Notes under the pieces: model-generated
Told to the model about the DNA's origin: nothing
Databases searched by the model: none
The model's input: the letters and a program-made list of their open reading frames with translations, nothing else
Part shown: positions 1 through 9,809 of the stretch, one piece after another
Position numbering within the stretch: position 1 is the stretch's first letter
Layout of the letters: every line of letters begins with the position of its first letter
Origin: Bacteroidia bacterium
Lineage (GTDB): Bacteria; Bacteroidota; Bacteroidia; Flavobacteriales_D; Cryomorphaceae
DNA length: 64,000 nucleotides
NCBI GenBank assembly: GCA_030427905.1
Contig: JAUICL010000002.1
Coordinates: 558,001 to 622,000, forward strand
Direction: 5' to 3'
Program-made: the position numbers and the translations under genes

Positions 1-1
1 A

Positions 2-2332
2 CTCGGAAAGTATCACCCACACGGTGATTCGTCAGTTTACGATACCATGGTGCGTATGGCTCAGGATTGGTCCTTGCGCTACCCGCTCGTAGATGGGCAG
101 GGTAACTTTGGGTCGATCGATGGTGATAGCCCGGCGGCTATGCGTTATACGGAAGCACGTCTCAGAAAGATTGCTGAAGAGCTTCTCTCAGATCTGGATA
201 AAGAAACGGTTGATTTCGCCAATAACTTTGACGACTCACTCCAAGAGCCAACAGTCCTTCCTACTCGGGTTCCACACCTTTTGGTGAATGGAGCAAGTGG
301 TATTGCTGTAGGTATGGCGACTAATATGCCGCCACACAACCTTTCGGAGGTAGTAGATGCTACCGTGGCTTATATCGACAATAGAGATATTGATGTAGCT
401 GGGCTGATGGAGCATATTAAAGCGCCAGATTTCCCAACCGGCGCTACCATTTACGGTTACGAAGGTGTAAAAGCGGCCTTCGAAACAGGTAAGGGTCGCG
501 TTGTATTGCGGGGTAAAGCTACAATTGAAGAAATTCGCGAAGGTCGTGAAGCGATCATCGTTACCGAAATACCATATCAGGTCAATAAGGCTGATATGAT
601 CAAGAAAACGGCTGATCTCATCAATGATAAAAAGATTGATGGGGTGAGCGATATTCGAGATGAGTCTGACCGTAAGGGAATGCGAATCGTTTACGAATTG
701 AAGCGTGATGCGATCCCTAATGTTGTGCTCAATAAGTTGTATAAGTACACGCAGCTACAGAGTTCATTCTCAGTGAATAATATTGCTTTGGTGAAGGGGC
801 GTCCGATGCTTCTAAACCTTCGTGATATGATCGAACTCTTCGTGGAGCACCGCCACGATGTTGTAGTGCGTAGAACGCAGTACGAACTTCGAAAAGCAGA
901 AGAAAGAGCGCACATCCTTGAAGGATTGCTAATTGCCCTCGACAACCTCGACGAAGTAATCGCGCTGATCCGTGCGAGCAATACGCCAGAAGATGCACGC
1001 AATGGCTTGATGGAGAACTTCAAGCTTTCTGAGATTCAGGCACGAGCTATCCTAGATATGCGTCTGCAAAAGCTTACTGGTCTTGAGCGAGATAAAATCC
1101 GCGAAGAGCACGCCGACTTGATGAAGCTTATCGAGCACTTGAGAGCTATTCTCGACAATGAAGATATGCGAATGGACATCATCAAGACTGAGCTTATTGA
1201 AGTGAAGGAGAAATACGGTGATGAGCGTCGCTCGGTAATTGAGTACTCAGCTAGTGAAATGAGCATCGAAGATCTCATTCCAGATGAGAATGTAGTTGTT
1301 ACGATTTCTCACCTAGGGTACATTAAGCGTACGCCACTGATCGAGTACAAGACTCAAAGCCGCGGTGGAGTGGGATCGAGAGGTTCTACGACTCGTGACG
1401 AAGACTTCCTTGAGCACCTGTTTGGAGCAACGAATCACAACTATCTCTTGATTTTCACCGAGAAAGGTAAGTGTTTCTGGATGCGCGTATTCGAGATTCC
1501 TGAAGGAACGAAAACGTCGAAAGGAAGAGCCATTCAAAACCTGATCAACATAGAGCAAGATGATAAGATCATGGCTTACATCAATGTGCTTGATCTGAAG
1601 GATGAAGAATACATCAATGGTCACAATGTAATCATGGCGACCAAGAATGGTGTGGTGAAGAAAACGTCGCTAGAAGCTTATTCAAGACCTCGTCAGAATG
1701 GAATCAACGCGATTACCATCAAAGATGGCGATCAGTTGTTGGAGGCCAGATTGACCGATGGTAATTCAGAGATCATTCTAGCCAAGCGTTCTGGAAAAGC
1801 GATCCGCTTCAACGAAGAGAATGTACGTGCTGTTGGACGTACTTCGCAAGGGGTGAAGGGTGTGACGCTCGAAGGAGACAACGACGAAGTAATCGGTATG
1901 ATTTGTATCAATGATCCTGAAGCCAATGTGCTGGTAGTATCTGAAAAAGGATACGGAAAGCGAAGCTCGGTGGATGATTACCGAATAACGAATCGTGGTG
2001 GAAAAGGTGTTAAAACCATGAACATCACCGATAAGACAGGAGCTTTGATCGCGATCAAGTTTGTTACAGACCAAGACGATTTGATGATCATCAACAAACG
2101 TGGAATCACCATTCGAATGAATGTTTCTGAGCTTCGCGTAATGGGTCGTGCAACTCAGGGTGTTCGATTGATCAACTTGAAGGGCAACGATGAGATTGCG
2201 GCAGTAGCCAAGGTTGAAGTTTCTCCAGAAATGGAAGAAGAAATATCAAATGAAGATTTGCCGGAAGGCGAAACTCCACAGGCAAGTGATGCGCCAGAAG
2301 TTGACGGCACTGACGAGCCAACGGAAGAATAA
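2..2332 (+). CDS. gyrA: DNA gyrase subunit A, 5'-truncated by window edge
   Basis: DNA gyrase breakage-reunion subunit, which with GyrB introduces negative supercoils in the cytoplasm. The frame is open from base 2, so about 73 N-terminal residues (E. coli numbering) lie outside the window; 776 residues are visible. The catalytic tyrosine of the RYTE motif is codon 146-148 (Tyr122 equivalent). The quinolone-resistance positions are Ser (29-31, Ser83 equivalent) and Asp (41-43, Asp87 equivalent), the ancestral sensitive-type residues. The C-terminal beta-pinwheel carries a GyrA-box-like QSRGGVG and a second NRGGKG, followed by an acidic Glu/Asp-rich tail. ParC is the only real alternative; the GyrA-box and wide CTD favour GyrA. 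Confidence 0.97.
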   Translation, partial: LGKYHPHGDSSVYDTMVRMAQDWSLRYPLVDGQGNFGSIDGDSPAAMRYTEARLRKIAEELLSDLDKETVDFANNFDDSLQEPTVLPTRVPHLLVNGASGIAVGMATNMPPHNLSEVVDATVAYIDNRDIDVAGLMEHIKAPDFPTGATIYGYEGVKAAFETGKGRVVLRGKATIEEIREGREAIIVTEIPYQVNKADMIKKTADLINDKKIDGVSDIRDESDRKGMRIVYELKRDAIPNVVLNKLYKYTQLQSSFSVNNIALVKGRPMLLNLRDMIELFVEHRHDVVVRRTQYELRKAEERAHILEGLLIALDNLDEVIALIRASNTPEDARNGLMENFKLSEIQARAILDMRLQKLTGLERDKIREEHADLMKLIEHLRAILDNEDMRMDIIKTELIEVKEKYGDERRSVIEYSASEMSIEDLIPDENVVVTISHLGYIKRTPLIEYKTQSRGGVGSRGSTTRDEDFLEHLFGATNHNYLLIFTEKGKCFWMRVFEIPEGTKTSKGRAIQNLINIEQDDKIMAYINVLDLKDEEYINGHNVIMATKNGVVKKTSLEAYSRPRQNGINAITIKDGDQLLEARLTDGNSEIILAKRSGKAIRFNEENVRAVGRTSQGVKGVTLEGDNDEVIGMICINDPEANVLVVSEKGYGKRSSVDDYRITNRGGKGVKTMNITDKTGALIAIKFVTDQDDLMIINKRGITIRMNVSELRVMGRATQGVRLINLKGNDEIAAVAKVEVSPEMEEEISNEDLPEGETPQASDAPEVDGTDEPTEE

Positions 2333-2357
2333 ATAATAGTTGATCTAAATGTGAAAG

Positions 2358-2385
2358 AGCTTCTCAGAAATGGGAAGCTTTTTTT
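2358..2385 (+). terminator. Intrinsic terminator of gyrA
   Basis: An 8-bp stem (2358-2365 with 2372-2379, one G-T pair) closes a 6-nt loop and runs into seven T. It sits 26 bp after the gyrA stop and before the convergent kinase gene, so it should end the gyrA transcript. Confidence 0.85.
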
Positions 2386-2406
2386 ATGTTCGGTTTTTAG
2401 CTCCGG

Positions 2407-3720
2407 TTAACTCGCAAACTGAAGCCAAATTTTTGTCCCTTCGCCGAGCTTAGAATGAATATGAAGACTGCCCTTGTGCATCCGCATGATCTGTCGGCTC
2501 AGCGCTAAACCTATTCCAGAACCATCTTGACGGGTGGTGAAAAAGGGAATAAGTACTTGATCGAGCGTGTCTTCGTCCATGCCACTTCCATAGTCTGTGA
2601 AACTCACTCTGATTCCTTGTTGATTCGCCTGTATCTCAATTTCGATCTTCGGACTCGTCGTTTCTTTTAGAGCGTGGACACTATTGAGCAATAGATTTTC
2701 GAAAACTTGTCGAATAAGGTTTTGGTCAAATTTCAATTTGAAACCACGTCCTTTAACTAGGTTGAATTCGATATTCGGATAGGTCGGAGCCCAAGCGTCA
2801 AATAACTGCGAAATCCACTCGTTTAAGTTGGTTTCTTCCATTTTGGGAGCTGGGATCTGGGTCAATGAACGATAATCATCCACAAACTGCATGAGTCCAT
2901 TACTCCGCTTTGCGATTGCCCCTGATGCAGCCTTCAAATCGTCTAGATTTGGAGCTTCGCTTTTAAGTTGGTCCACCATCGTGCTCGAAAGCGATGTTAT
3001 AATCGTGACCCCATTCATCAATTCGTGGGTAAGGATTTTAATCAGTTTTTCCCAGGCACCCATCTCGGCTTGTTCTAATTCGCTTCCTATGTTCTGGATG
3101 AGAGCCATTTTATAGGATCGGTTCTTTTCCGAAACCATCATGATTCGGGCAGAAAGCTTATAGACTTCATCGTCTATAGTGTACTGGATTACACCTGTGG
3201 TTCCCGTTGGAATTTTCTCTAATTCCGTCCAAAATAGGGGCCTAAGCTTCCTAAAACGCGCCGTGGTTTCGACTGGGTTGATTCCAATAGTATTCTGCAG
3301 GGCTTGATTGAATAGCTGAATCACGCCACTTTCATCCCATGCTAGCAAGCCAATAGGAGCGGACTGGATTGCAGCTCTTAGGAAATTGAGTTCTTCTTCT
3401 TTTCCAATCTTCGCCAAGCGAAATCCATCTCTAATTTCTCTGATGCGATCGTAAATGAGTTTGAACTTCTTCTCTCGTACAGCTCGCTTTGGCAGCAAGC
3501 TGAAATCGTCGTAATACAAAGCGTCGAGAAAATAGGTCACGTCTCTTAATGTACGGTTGACATAGCGGAGCAATTCGAAAAAAAGGAATAGGGAAACGAC
3601 GGAAGCGAGCCAGGGAGTGAAGATATAATCGGTTTTGATCCACACCCAAATGCTGCATCCGATCGACGCAGAGAGCAAGAGTACTCGAAAAATTAAGCCC
3701 AGATAAAAGCTTCGAAACAT
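2407..3720 (-). CDS. Membrane sensor histidine kinase (NtrB-like, PAS domain)
   Basis: 437-residue histidine kinase, partner of the NtrC-family regulator that starts 9 bp upstream of it in the same transcript. Two N-terminal hydrophobic segments (about residues 6-27 and 33-51) have almost no periplasmic loop between them, so sensing is probably within the membrane or in the cytoplasmic PAS-like domain (about 112-215). The phospho-acceptor is His232 in THELMNG, followed by an N-box (NLLLNSVHAL, about 342-351), G1 (DYGSG, 376-380) and G2 (GSGIGLAL, from 400). Its target genes are most likely the divergent exporter operon. The signal is unknown. Confidence 0.9.
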   Translation of the reverse strand: MFRSFYLGLIFRVLLLSASIGCSIWVWIKTDYIFTPWLASVVSLFLFFELLRYVNRTLRDVTYFLDALYYDDFSLLPKRAVREKKFKLIYDRIREIRDGFRLAKIGKEEELNFLRAAIQSAPIGLLAWDESGVIQLFNQALQNTIGINPVETTARFRKLRPLFWTELEKIPTGTTGVIQYTIDDEVYKLSARIMMVSEKNRSYKMALIQNIGSELEQAEMGAWEKLIKILTHELMNGVTIITSLSSTMVDQLKSEAPNLDDLKAASGAIAKRSNGLMQFVDDYRSLTQIPAPKMEETNLNEWISQLFDAWAPTYPNIEFNLVKGRGFKLKFDQNLIRQVFENLLLNSVHALKETTSPKIEIEIQANQQGIRVSFTDYGSGMDEDTLDQVLIPFFTTRQDGSGIGLALSRQIMRMHKGSLHIHSKLGEGTKIWLQFAS

Positions 3721-3729
3721 GCCCTAAAT

Positions 3730-5103
3730 CTACATCAAGTTAAATTTATCGAGCCTACGGTAGAGTGCCGTTCTGGTAATCCCCAGCTCACGGGCGGCTT
3801 TGGAGATATTGCCGTGGCATTTTTCCAAAGCTTCGATGATGAGCTTTTTCTCCATTTGATCGAGATTCAGACTATTGACCCGTTTGGTTGACTGCTGGGC
3901 ATTTTTGGGTAAAATGTCAGCGCATTTAATCTCGCTCGAATCACTCATGATTACCGCTCGCTCTATGGCGTGCTGGAGCTCGCGCACATTTCCAGGCCAT
4001 GGATATTGAAGCAATTTCTGGATACTTCCAGATTCAAGCCACATGGTGGGTTTTCGGTATTTCTTGACGTATTTGTCTACGAAGTGATCCACGAGAATGG
4101 AAATGTCTTCTGGCCGGTTTCTCAAGGATGGAAGATTGATTTCGACTGTGTTGATACGGTATAGTAAGTCTTGTCGAAAAGTACCTTCATCGATCATTTG
4201 ATTCAAATTCATATTCGTGGCGGCTATCAATCTAATGTCGATGTCGATCTCCTTCGTGCCACCAACTGGCATGATTTTCCTGTTTTGAAGTGCCGTCAAG
4301 AGCTTTGACTGCATGGAAAGATTGAGATTTCCGATTTCATCGAGAAAGAGCGTTCCCCCTGAAGCCAGCTCAAACCTTCCTTTCTTGTCGTGATTCAAAT
4401 CGGTGTAGGCACCTTTAACAGCCCCAAACATTTCGCTTTCAAACAGCGTTTCGGTAATGGCACCGCAGTCAACAGTCACCATCAGGTTTTTGGATCGGGA
4501 TGAATTCTCGTGGAGCATTCGAGCTACTATTTCCTTACCTGTTCCATTTTCTCCAAGAATAAGCACATTGGCATCGGTATTCGAAATCTTATCCACCATT
4601 TTTCGCACAGCGACAATCTCCTTGCTTCTACCGTGCAGTTCAGTCTTTTCTTGTCGCTGCGTGCGCTGCAGATAGGCTTGGTTTTCTCTGAGTTTTGATA
4701 TTTCGAGCTTACTCATTTTAAGCTGCATCGCTGACAACACAGTGGCCAAGAGCTTTTCATTTTGCCAGGGCTTCGTGATGAAGTCTGCTGCTCCGTATTG
4801 AATTCCACGAACAGCTAGCTCAACATCCGCATAAGCGGTCATCAAAACCACTTCGGCTTGCGGTGCTTCACTTTTTAATGACCGGAGCCAGGAGAGCCCT
4901 TCGTCTCCGTCATTCTTTCCCTTCGAGTAGTTCATATCCAATAACACCACATCTACATCATTCTCCAAAATGATGGGAATGATATTGGTCGGTTTCGGTG
5001 CGGTAATGATCTTCTCAATTCGTTGTTTGAGATAGAGTTCTGCAGATAAAATGACTTCTGGATCGTCATCTACAATCAATAAGGTGCCTTGTACTTTGCT
5101 CAT
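3730..5103 (-). CDS. NtrC-family sigma-54-dependent response regulator
   Basis: 457-residue bacterial enhancer-binding protein. Receiver domain 1-120 with acidic pocket DDD (12-14), phospho-acceptor Asp56 and Lys111; AAA+ domain with Walker A GENGTGKE (184-191), Walker B TLFLDE (251-256) and RQDLLYR arginine-finger region (310-316); Fis-type helix-turn-helix at about 415-455. The sigma-54 contact loop, normally GAFTGA, reads GAYTDL at 231-236. First gene of a two-gene operon with the kinase and divergent from the macAB-like exporter, its probable target. A perfect TAAATTTG box lies 4 bp before the start, with a palindrome just upstream suggesting autoregulation. Confidence 0.95.
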   Translation of the reverse strand: MSKVQGTLLIVDDDPEVILSAELYLKQRIEKIITAPKPTNIIPIILENDVDVVLLDMNYSKGKNDGDEGLSWLRSLKSEAPQAEVVLMTAYADVELAVRGIQYGAADFITKPWQNEKLLATVLSAMQLKMSKLEISKLRENQAYLQRTQRQEKTELHGRSKEIVAVRKMVDKISNTDANVLILGENGTGKEIVARMLHENSSRSKNLMVTVDCGAITETLFESEMFGAVKGAYTDLNHDKKGRFELASGGTLFLDEIGNLNLSMQSKLLTALQNRKIMPVGGTKEIDIDIRLIAATNMNLNQMIDEGTFRQDLLYRINTVEINLPSLRNRPEDISILVDHFVDKYVKKYRKPTMWLESGSIQKLLQYPWPGNVRELQHAIERAVIMSDSSEIKCADILPKNAQQSTKRVNSLNLDQMEKKLIIEALEKCHGNISKAARELGITRTALYRRLDKFNLM

Positions 5104-5107
5104 GTTA

Positions 5108-5115
5108 CAAATTTA
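5108..5115 (-). promoter_or_regulatory. Sigma-A (Bacteroidota) -7 box of regulator/kinase operon
   Basis: Minus strand reads TAAATTTG, an exact match to the Bacteroidota TA-N2-TTTG box, 4 bp before the ATG at 5103. The expected -33 position (T-rich, about 17 bp further upstream) falls inside the 5127-5142 palindrome. Transcript start would be at or next to the start codon. Confidence 0.55.
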
Positions 5116-5126
5116 AAGGGTTGCAC

Positions 5127-5165
5127 TGTTCGAAAACGAACAAACAACTGTATCAAAAACGAACA
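5127..5165. promoter_or_regulatory. Palindrome plus half-site, probable enhancer for the NtrC-type regulator
   Basis: Perfect inverted repeat TGTTCG-AAAA-CGAACA (5127-5142) followed 23 bp on, about two helical turns, by a half-site CGAACA (5160-5165). It lies 66-104 bp upstream of the sigma-54-like promoter of the exporter operon and overlaps the -33 region of the regulator's own promoter. Assignment to this regulator is inferred from position and symmetry. Confidence 0.65.
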
Positions 5166-5230
5166 ATATTAACAAGTTATTAAGGCGGTAAAGTTTTGAC
5201 GAAGGCTGTATATCAGGTAGATACGATTTC

Positions 5231-5247
5231 TGGCACAGCTCTTTCTA
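5231..5247 (+). promoter_or_regulatory. Sigma-54 -24/-12 promoter candidate for exporter operon
   Basis: TGGCAC, 5 bp, TTTCT: exact -24 element with invariant GG, correct spacing and the conserved C at -12; the -13 G is T. It precedes the exporter start by about 30 bp and lies downstream of the palindromic sites, the arrangement expected for an enhancer-binding-protein target. Confidence 0.6.
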
Positions 5248-5278
5248 ATGGTACTGTCAAAATTCAGGATTTCTAGAT

Positions 5279-6526
5279 TTGGACAAACAAATAGAAAAGA
5301 AGAAATACCCACTAAAAAAATTGCTCTGGGTAGCTGGTGTAGCCATCGTTATCACGATGGGGTCCGTTCTAATTGGATCTTCCAGTGAAAACAGGTATTC
5401 TATAGATGAATCGCGCGTCACGATTGAAGAAGTGCGGTATGGTGAGTTTCAGGATGTGATCGCTTTGAACGGTGTTCTCGAGCCAGTTCGCACAGTACAG
5501 ATTGCAGCAAATGAAGGCGGGCGGGTAGAAGAGATTTTCGTTGAAGATGGGGTGTTCGTGGAAGCTGGAGAGCCATTGATGCGTTTGAGTAACCAGACCG
5601 TTACACTGGATTTTATGAATCGAGAAACGCAAATAATCGAACAGATCAATAATCTCCGATCGACTCGAATTACACTAGATCAAAATAAAAGACAGATTCA
5701 AGAGCAAGTATTAGATATAGGCTATCAATACAAAGAGCGAAAGCGCCAATTCAGCATAGATTCAGCACTCTATGCTGATGGCGCTATTGCCCAATCGCAG
5801 TACGACGAATCTAGAAACGAACTTATTTATTTGAAGAGTAGAATGGACATGCTTCAAGAGCGAATGATCACTGATGAGATTTATCGAACAAGCCAGCTGG
5901 GCCGTATCGATCAATCGATTGAATTGATGGAGCGAAATCTAGATGCTATTCGAGCCAATCTCGAAAACTTGATTATCAAAGCACCAATCAGTGGGCAACT
6001 GAGTCAGTTTGATCACGAGATGGGTGAAACCAAAGCGCGTGGTGAGAATCTTGGTCGAGTGGATGTTTTAGATCAATTCCTAATATCTGCGCCAGTTGAT
6101 CAGTACTACTTGAATCGAGTCTCTACAGAACTCAAAGGTGTAGCAGAGCTGAACGGTGGAAGATATGAAGCCAAGGTGGCTAAGGTGTTCCCAGCTGTTG
6201 AAGCCGGACAATTTGAAGTTCATTTTGAGTTTTTAGCTGATCAGGTGCCCGATCAAATGCGTCGTGGACAAAATGCTCGCGTAAAGCTGGAATTGAGTGC
6301 AAGTGAGACTTCGAATATGATTGAACGCGGAGGCTTCTTCCAAAGCACAGGTGGAAAATATGTTTTTGTAGTAGATTCGGATGGAAGAGCCGTGAAGAGA
6401 GAAATTGAACTCGGAACACAGAATCCGGAGTACATTAAGATAATTTCAGGCCTAGAGCCTGGAGAACGAGTAATAACTAGTAGTTACGACGATTTTGGCG
6501 ATGCCGAAGTCATATACATTAAATAA
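5279..6526 (+). CDS. MacA/HlyD-type periplasmic adaptor subunit
   Basis: 415-residue membrane-fusion protein linking an inner-membrane ABC exporter to an outer-membrane channel. Lys-rich N terminus and one membrane anchor (about residues 14-32), then a beta-barrel/lipoyl part (residues about 45-105), a long alpha-helical hairpin rich in Gln/Glu/Arg (about 115-230), the second lipoyl half with APISG, and C-terminal barrel domains. The start is TTG: no ATG lies upstream in frame, the first internal ATG would cut the anchor, and an AGGA sits 9 bp before the TTG. First gene of the exporter operon, 2 bp before the ATPase. No outer-membrane partner is encoded next to it. Confidence 0.88.
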   Translation: MDKQIEKKKYPLKKLLWVAGVAIVITMGSVLIGSSSENRYSIDESRVTIEEVRYGEFQDVIALNGVLEPVRTVQIAANEGGRVEEIFVEDGVFVEAGEPLMRLSNQTVTLDFMNRETQIIEQINNLRSTRITLDQNKRQIQEQVLDIGYQYKERKRQFSIDSALYADGAIAQSQYDESRNELIYLKSRMDMLQERMITDEIYRTSQLGRIDQSIELMERNLDAIRANLENLIIKAPISGQLSQFDHEMGETKARGENLGRVDVLDQFLISAPVDQYYLNRVSTELKGVAELNGGRYEAKVAKVFPAVEAGQFEVHFEFLADQVPDQMRRGQNARVKLELSASETSNMIERGGFFQSTGGKYVFVVDSDGRAVKREIELGTQNPEYIKIISGLEPGERVITSSYDDFGDAEVIYIK

Positions 6527-6528
6527 GC

Positions 6529-7233
6529 ATGGCAGAGAATATGATAAAGTTGACGGACCTTACAAAGGCCTACAGAACTGACGAAATCGAAACAACAGCG
6601 CTCAACAAAGTAAGCGTAGAAGTCAAAAAAGGTGAATTTGTCTCTATCATGGGACCTTCGGGATGTGGTAAATCCACGCTCCTGAACATCATCGGTTTGC
6701 TCGATTCACCAGAATCCGGTTCTTATGAGTTTGACGGGAAAGAGCTCGCAAACCTGAAGGAAAAGGAGCGTGCTAGCATCCGTAAACAAAACATTGGATT
6801 CATTTTCCAGAGCTTCAATCTGATCGATGAGCTCACCGTTTTTGAGAACGTGGAGCTTCCCTTGGTTTATCTGAAGGTGCCAAAGTCTGAGCGGCAAACT
6901 AAAGTGCTCAAGATTTTGGAGAAAATGGGTATAGCACATCGCGCAAAACACTACCCACAACAACTCTCGGGTGGACAGCAGCAGCGTGTAGCCGTGGCCA
7001 GAGCTGTGGTAACAGAGCCTAAGCTCATCCTAGCCGATGAGCCAACGGGAAACCTGGACTCAGCGCATGGAAATGAAGTTATGGATATTTTGACCAAGCT
7101 TCACGAGTCTGGTAGCACCATAATCATGGTTACTCACTCATCGCACGATGCCAACTACTCTGAGCGTATTATCAAACTTCTCGATGGTGAAGTGGTGTCG
7201 CAGCTTTCCGGTGAGCGTGTGTCTGTAATCTAA
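6529..7233 (+). CDS. ABC transporter ATP-binding protein (MacB/LolD type)
   Basis: 234-residue ATPase that should drive the FtsX-type permease encoded just downstream. Walker [10 protein letters not shown] (42-50), Q-loop FQSFNL (93-98), signature LSGGQQQR (146-153), Walker B LILADEP (167-173) and an H-loop VTHS near 201 are all intact. The MacB/LolD/FtsE subgroup is indicated by length, by the GNLDS after Walker B and by the gene order adaptor-ATPase-permease. Substrate unknown: the family handles antimicrobial peptides, macrolides, lipoproteins or siderophores. Confidence 0.93.
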   Translation: MAENMIKLTDLTKAYRTDEIETTALNKVSVEVKKGEFVSIMGPSGCGKSTLLNIIGLLDSPESGSYEFDGKELANLKEKERASIRKQNIGFIFQSFNLIDELTVFENVELPLVYLKVPKSERQTKVLKILEKMGIAHRAKHYPQQLSGGQQQRVAVARAVVTEPKLILADEPTGNLDSAHGNEVMDILTKLHESGSTIIMVTHSSHDANYSERIIKLLDGEVVSQLSGERVSVI

Positions 7234-7243
7234 TCGAGCTCCT

Positions 7244-9658
7244 ATGTTATTCAATTATATCAAAATAGCGCTCCGTCACCTTTCCAAAAACAAGACTTAT
7301 GCGCTGGTAAGCATTATCGGACTTGCACTAGGAATCACGAGCTGTGTGCTTATTGCTCTCTATGTTGTGGATGAGTTGGGCTATGACAAACAGCATGAAG
7401 ACAGAGACCGAATTTACCGGGTACAGGCTTTACTCAATATGGGGAATGAAGTGAATGCGGCACTGAGCAATAGGGCGGTGGGTCCGACATTGGTAGCTGA
7501 CTACCCCGAAGTAGAGCAGTACACCCGTTTTCTGAGCGCTGGTGGGCAAACCGAAATAACCTATGACGATGTGTTGTTCCAAGAATCCAACTTATGGATG
7601 GCTGACAGTACCGTTTTCGATCTGTTTACTTATCCCATTGTAGCTGGAAAGCGAGAAGACCTTCTGAAAGCTCCGCGATCTATCGTATTGACTCAAAGTC
7701 TCGCCCAAAAGATTTTTGGAACTGCGGAGAAAGCCGTTGGTGAACTGATAAAGGTGAACAACCAAATGCTGGAAGTAGAAGCGGTGATGGCGGATATTCC
7801 CGAGAATAGTGAGATTCAAGCTACAGCCTTTATTTCATCGACTACCTTGCCCGAAGGGTTCAGAGCTGTGATGGATCAAGACTGGTTCCGTATTTCGTGC
7901 TATACCTATGTGAAATTTACAGAGCCAATCGAGCCTGAATCATTTCAATCAAAGCTTGATACAATTTCAGAGCGGTATGTGAAGCCATGGGCAGAAGCCA
8001 ATGGGGTAGTGGCTTCCATGAAGTATTCGCTCACGCCCTTATCAGATCTACACTTCACCAACACATTCGAGTACGACCTTCCCAAAGGAAATAGCTCCTA
8101 CATCACCATTTTTAGTCTTTTAGCCATCTTTATTCTGGTAGTAGCTGCGATCAACTTCGTAAATCTCTCTCTGGCGCAAAGTTCCAAACGAGCCAAGGAA
8201 GTCGGGATCCGTAAAACGCTGGGAGCCGACCGAAGTCAGATTGCGCTCCAGTTTATCGGAGAATCGATCATCATCACTATCCTGGCTGTGATTATTGGTC
8301 TGGGTGTGGTCGAGATTCTTTTGGGTAGCTTCAATCAGATTACGGGTAAGGAGTTTACTATTTCGGCGGTGTTCACACCTGAAATACTCGGAGTGCTCGG
8401 TATTCTCATCATTCTCGTAGGAGTTTTAGCTGGAAGTTACCCCGCCTTTGCGATGTCTTCTTTTAAACCAATTTCCGTGTTGCGTGGAAACATTCCAAAG
8501 ATGGGAGGGATTGGGGCGCTTCGAAAAGGACTTATACTGATTCAATTTGTTTTCTCGATGTTCATGATTACAGGAACGCTATTGATCGGGAGCCAAATGA
8601 ATTATATAAGAAGCATGAATCTCGGTTTTGATAGGGAGAATCTGCTGTCAATAAGCCTTCCAGCCGATACCACCGCAACTCAAATGCTGGCACCGATGCT
8701 CGATGAGTATCGCTCTGACTCTCGTGTGGTAGCTATGAGTCGCACCCGATTACCATCTGGAAATACAGGTGAATTGATGTTTCGGATAGAGAGTGAAGAT
8801 GGACAGATGATTGAGCGAGCCATCCGCGTTTTATTTATCGATGAGCATTTCATCGATGTGCTTGGCTTGGAGTTGATTGAAGGGCGAAACTTTTCTCAAG
8901 AGTTTCCGACCGATGCTCAGCAGGCCTTTATCATTAATGACTTCGCAGCCAAGAAGTTTGGCTGGCAAGGTGAAGCGATCGATAAAAGAATGCAGTGGGG
9001 GCTAGAAGCCAATGGCCAAGCGACCAATGATGGAAAAGTAGTGGGAATCGTTAACGACTTCAATTTTCTCTCGCTACACAATCCGCTAGAGCCACTGGTA
9101 TTATGCTATAATCCACAGGGCAATAATCAAGTGTCTATGAAACTGGCTAGCGGAGATTTCACACAGACCATCGACGAAATACAATCAAAGTGGGAGAGAC
9201 TCGCACCAAAGCACCCTTTTGTTTTCACGTTCTTGGATCAAACGCTCGAATCGAACTACGTTTCGGAGCAAAACATGTATGCGATATTCAAGTATTTTGC
9301 CTACATCTCGATTCTGATTGCCTTGCTTGGACTCTTTGCATTGTTAAGTTTTTCTGTGCAAGCTAAGACCAAAGAAATCGGAATTCGCAAGATCATGGGG
9401 GCAAGTGCACCACGAATTGCTTGGACTCTTGTCAGTGATTTTGTGTTAATTCTTGTTATGGCATTTGTGATTGCCACACCGCTAAACATATATTTGATGA
9501 ATAGGTGGTTAGAACAATTCGCCTACAAAGTATCTATCAGTCCGGTGAATCCTGGGATTAGTCTTTTGGTCGCTGGATTGCTTTCCGCCATTGTGGTGAT
9601 GTACCACACTTATCGAATAAGCCGTACCGATCCTGCATTGGCCCTGAGATACGAGTAA
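7244..9658 (+). CDS. FtsX-like ABC transporter permease
   Basis: 804-residue permease of the double FtsX (MacB_PCD plus FtsX) architecture common in Bacteroidota. An N-terminal membrane helix (about 20-42) is followed by a large periplasmic domain, three helices (about 285-305, 340-360, 380-405), a shorter fourth with a second periplasmic domain, and a C-terminal three-helix FtsX core (about 680-795). The repeated cytoplasmic motifs KEVGIRKTLGA and KEIGIRKIMGA mark the two FtsX modules. Starts 10 bp after the ATPase gene; probable last gene of the sigma-54-controlled operon. Confidence 0.92.
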   Translation: MLFNYIKIALRHLSKNKTYALVSIIGLALGITSCVLIALYVVDELGYDKQHEDRDRIYRVQALLNMGNEVNAALSNRAVGPTLVADYPEVEQYTRFLSAGGQTEITYDDVLFQESNLWMADSTVFDLFTYPIVAGKREDLLKAPRSIVLTQSLAQKIFGTAEKAVGELIKVNNQMLEVEAVMADIPENSEIQATAFISSTTLPEGFRAVMDQDWFRISCYTYVKFTEPIEPESFQSKLDTISERYVKPWAEANGVVASMKYSLTPLSDLHFTNTFEYDLPKGNSSYITIFSLLAIFILVVAAINFVNLSLAQSSKRAKEVGIRKTLGADRSQIALQFIGESIIITILAVIIGLGVVEILLGSFNQITGKEFTISAVFTPEILGVLGILIILVGVLAGSYPAFAMSSFKPISVLRGNIPKMGGIGALRKGLILIQFVFSMFMITGTLLIGSQMNYIRSMNLGFDRENLLSISLPADTTATQMLAPMLDEYRSDSRVVAMSRTRLPSGNTGELMFRIESEDGQMIERAIRVLFIDEHFIDVLGLELIEGRNFSQEFPTDAQQAFIINDFAAKKFGWQGEAIDKRMQWGLEANGQATNDGKVVGIVNDFNFLSLHNPLEPLVLCYNPQGNNQVSMKLASGDFTQTIDEIQSKWERLAPKHPFVFTFLDQTLESNYVSEQNMYAIFKYFAYISILIALLGLFALLSFSVQAKTKEIGIRKIMGASAPRIAWTLVSDFVLILVMAFVIATPLNIYLMNRWLEQFAYKVSISPVNPGISLLVAGLLSAIVVMYHTYRISRTDPALALRYE

Positions 9659-9707
9659 AGTATTGTGATATTTACAATGATAAGGTCCCAAACGAGGGAT
9701 ATCAAAG

Positions 9708-9790
9708 GAAGGGGGGAGTTAGTCAACTGAGTCTTTTCATATGGTTAATCAGGTTCTTCTCCCTTCTTTTTCTTTTTTCAATCTTTCTCT
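9708..9790 (+). terminator. Possible terminator after exporter operon
   Basis: GAAGGG (9708-9713) pairs with CCCTTC (9771-9776), extended by imperfect pairs, with a long 57-nt loop, and is followed by a pyrimidine tract rich in T. The long loop makes it a weak candidate. The same tract runs up to the lrp-like gene. Confidence 0.35.
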
Positions 9791-9809
9791 TTTTTTCTGA
9801 CTTTTGCGT

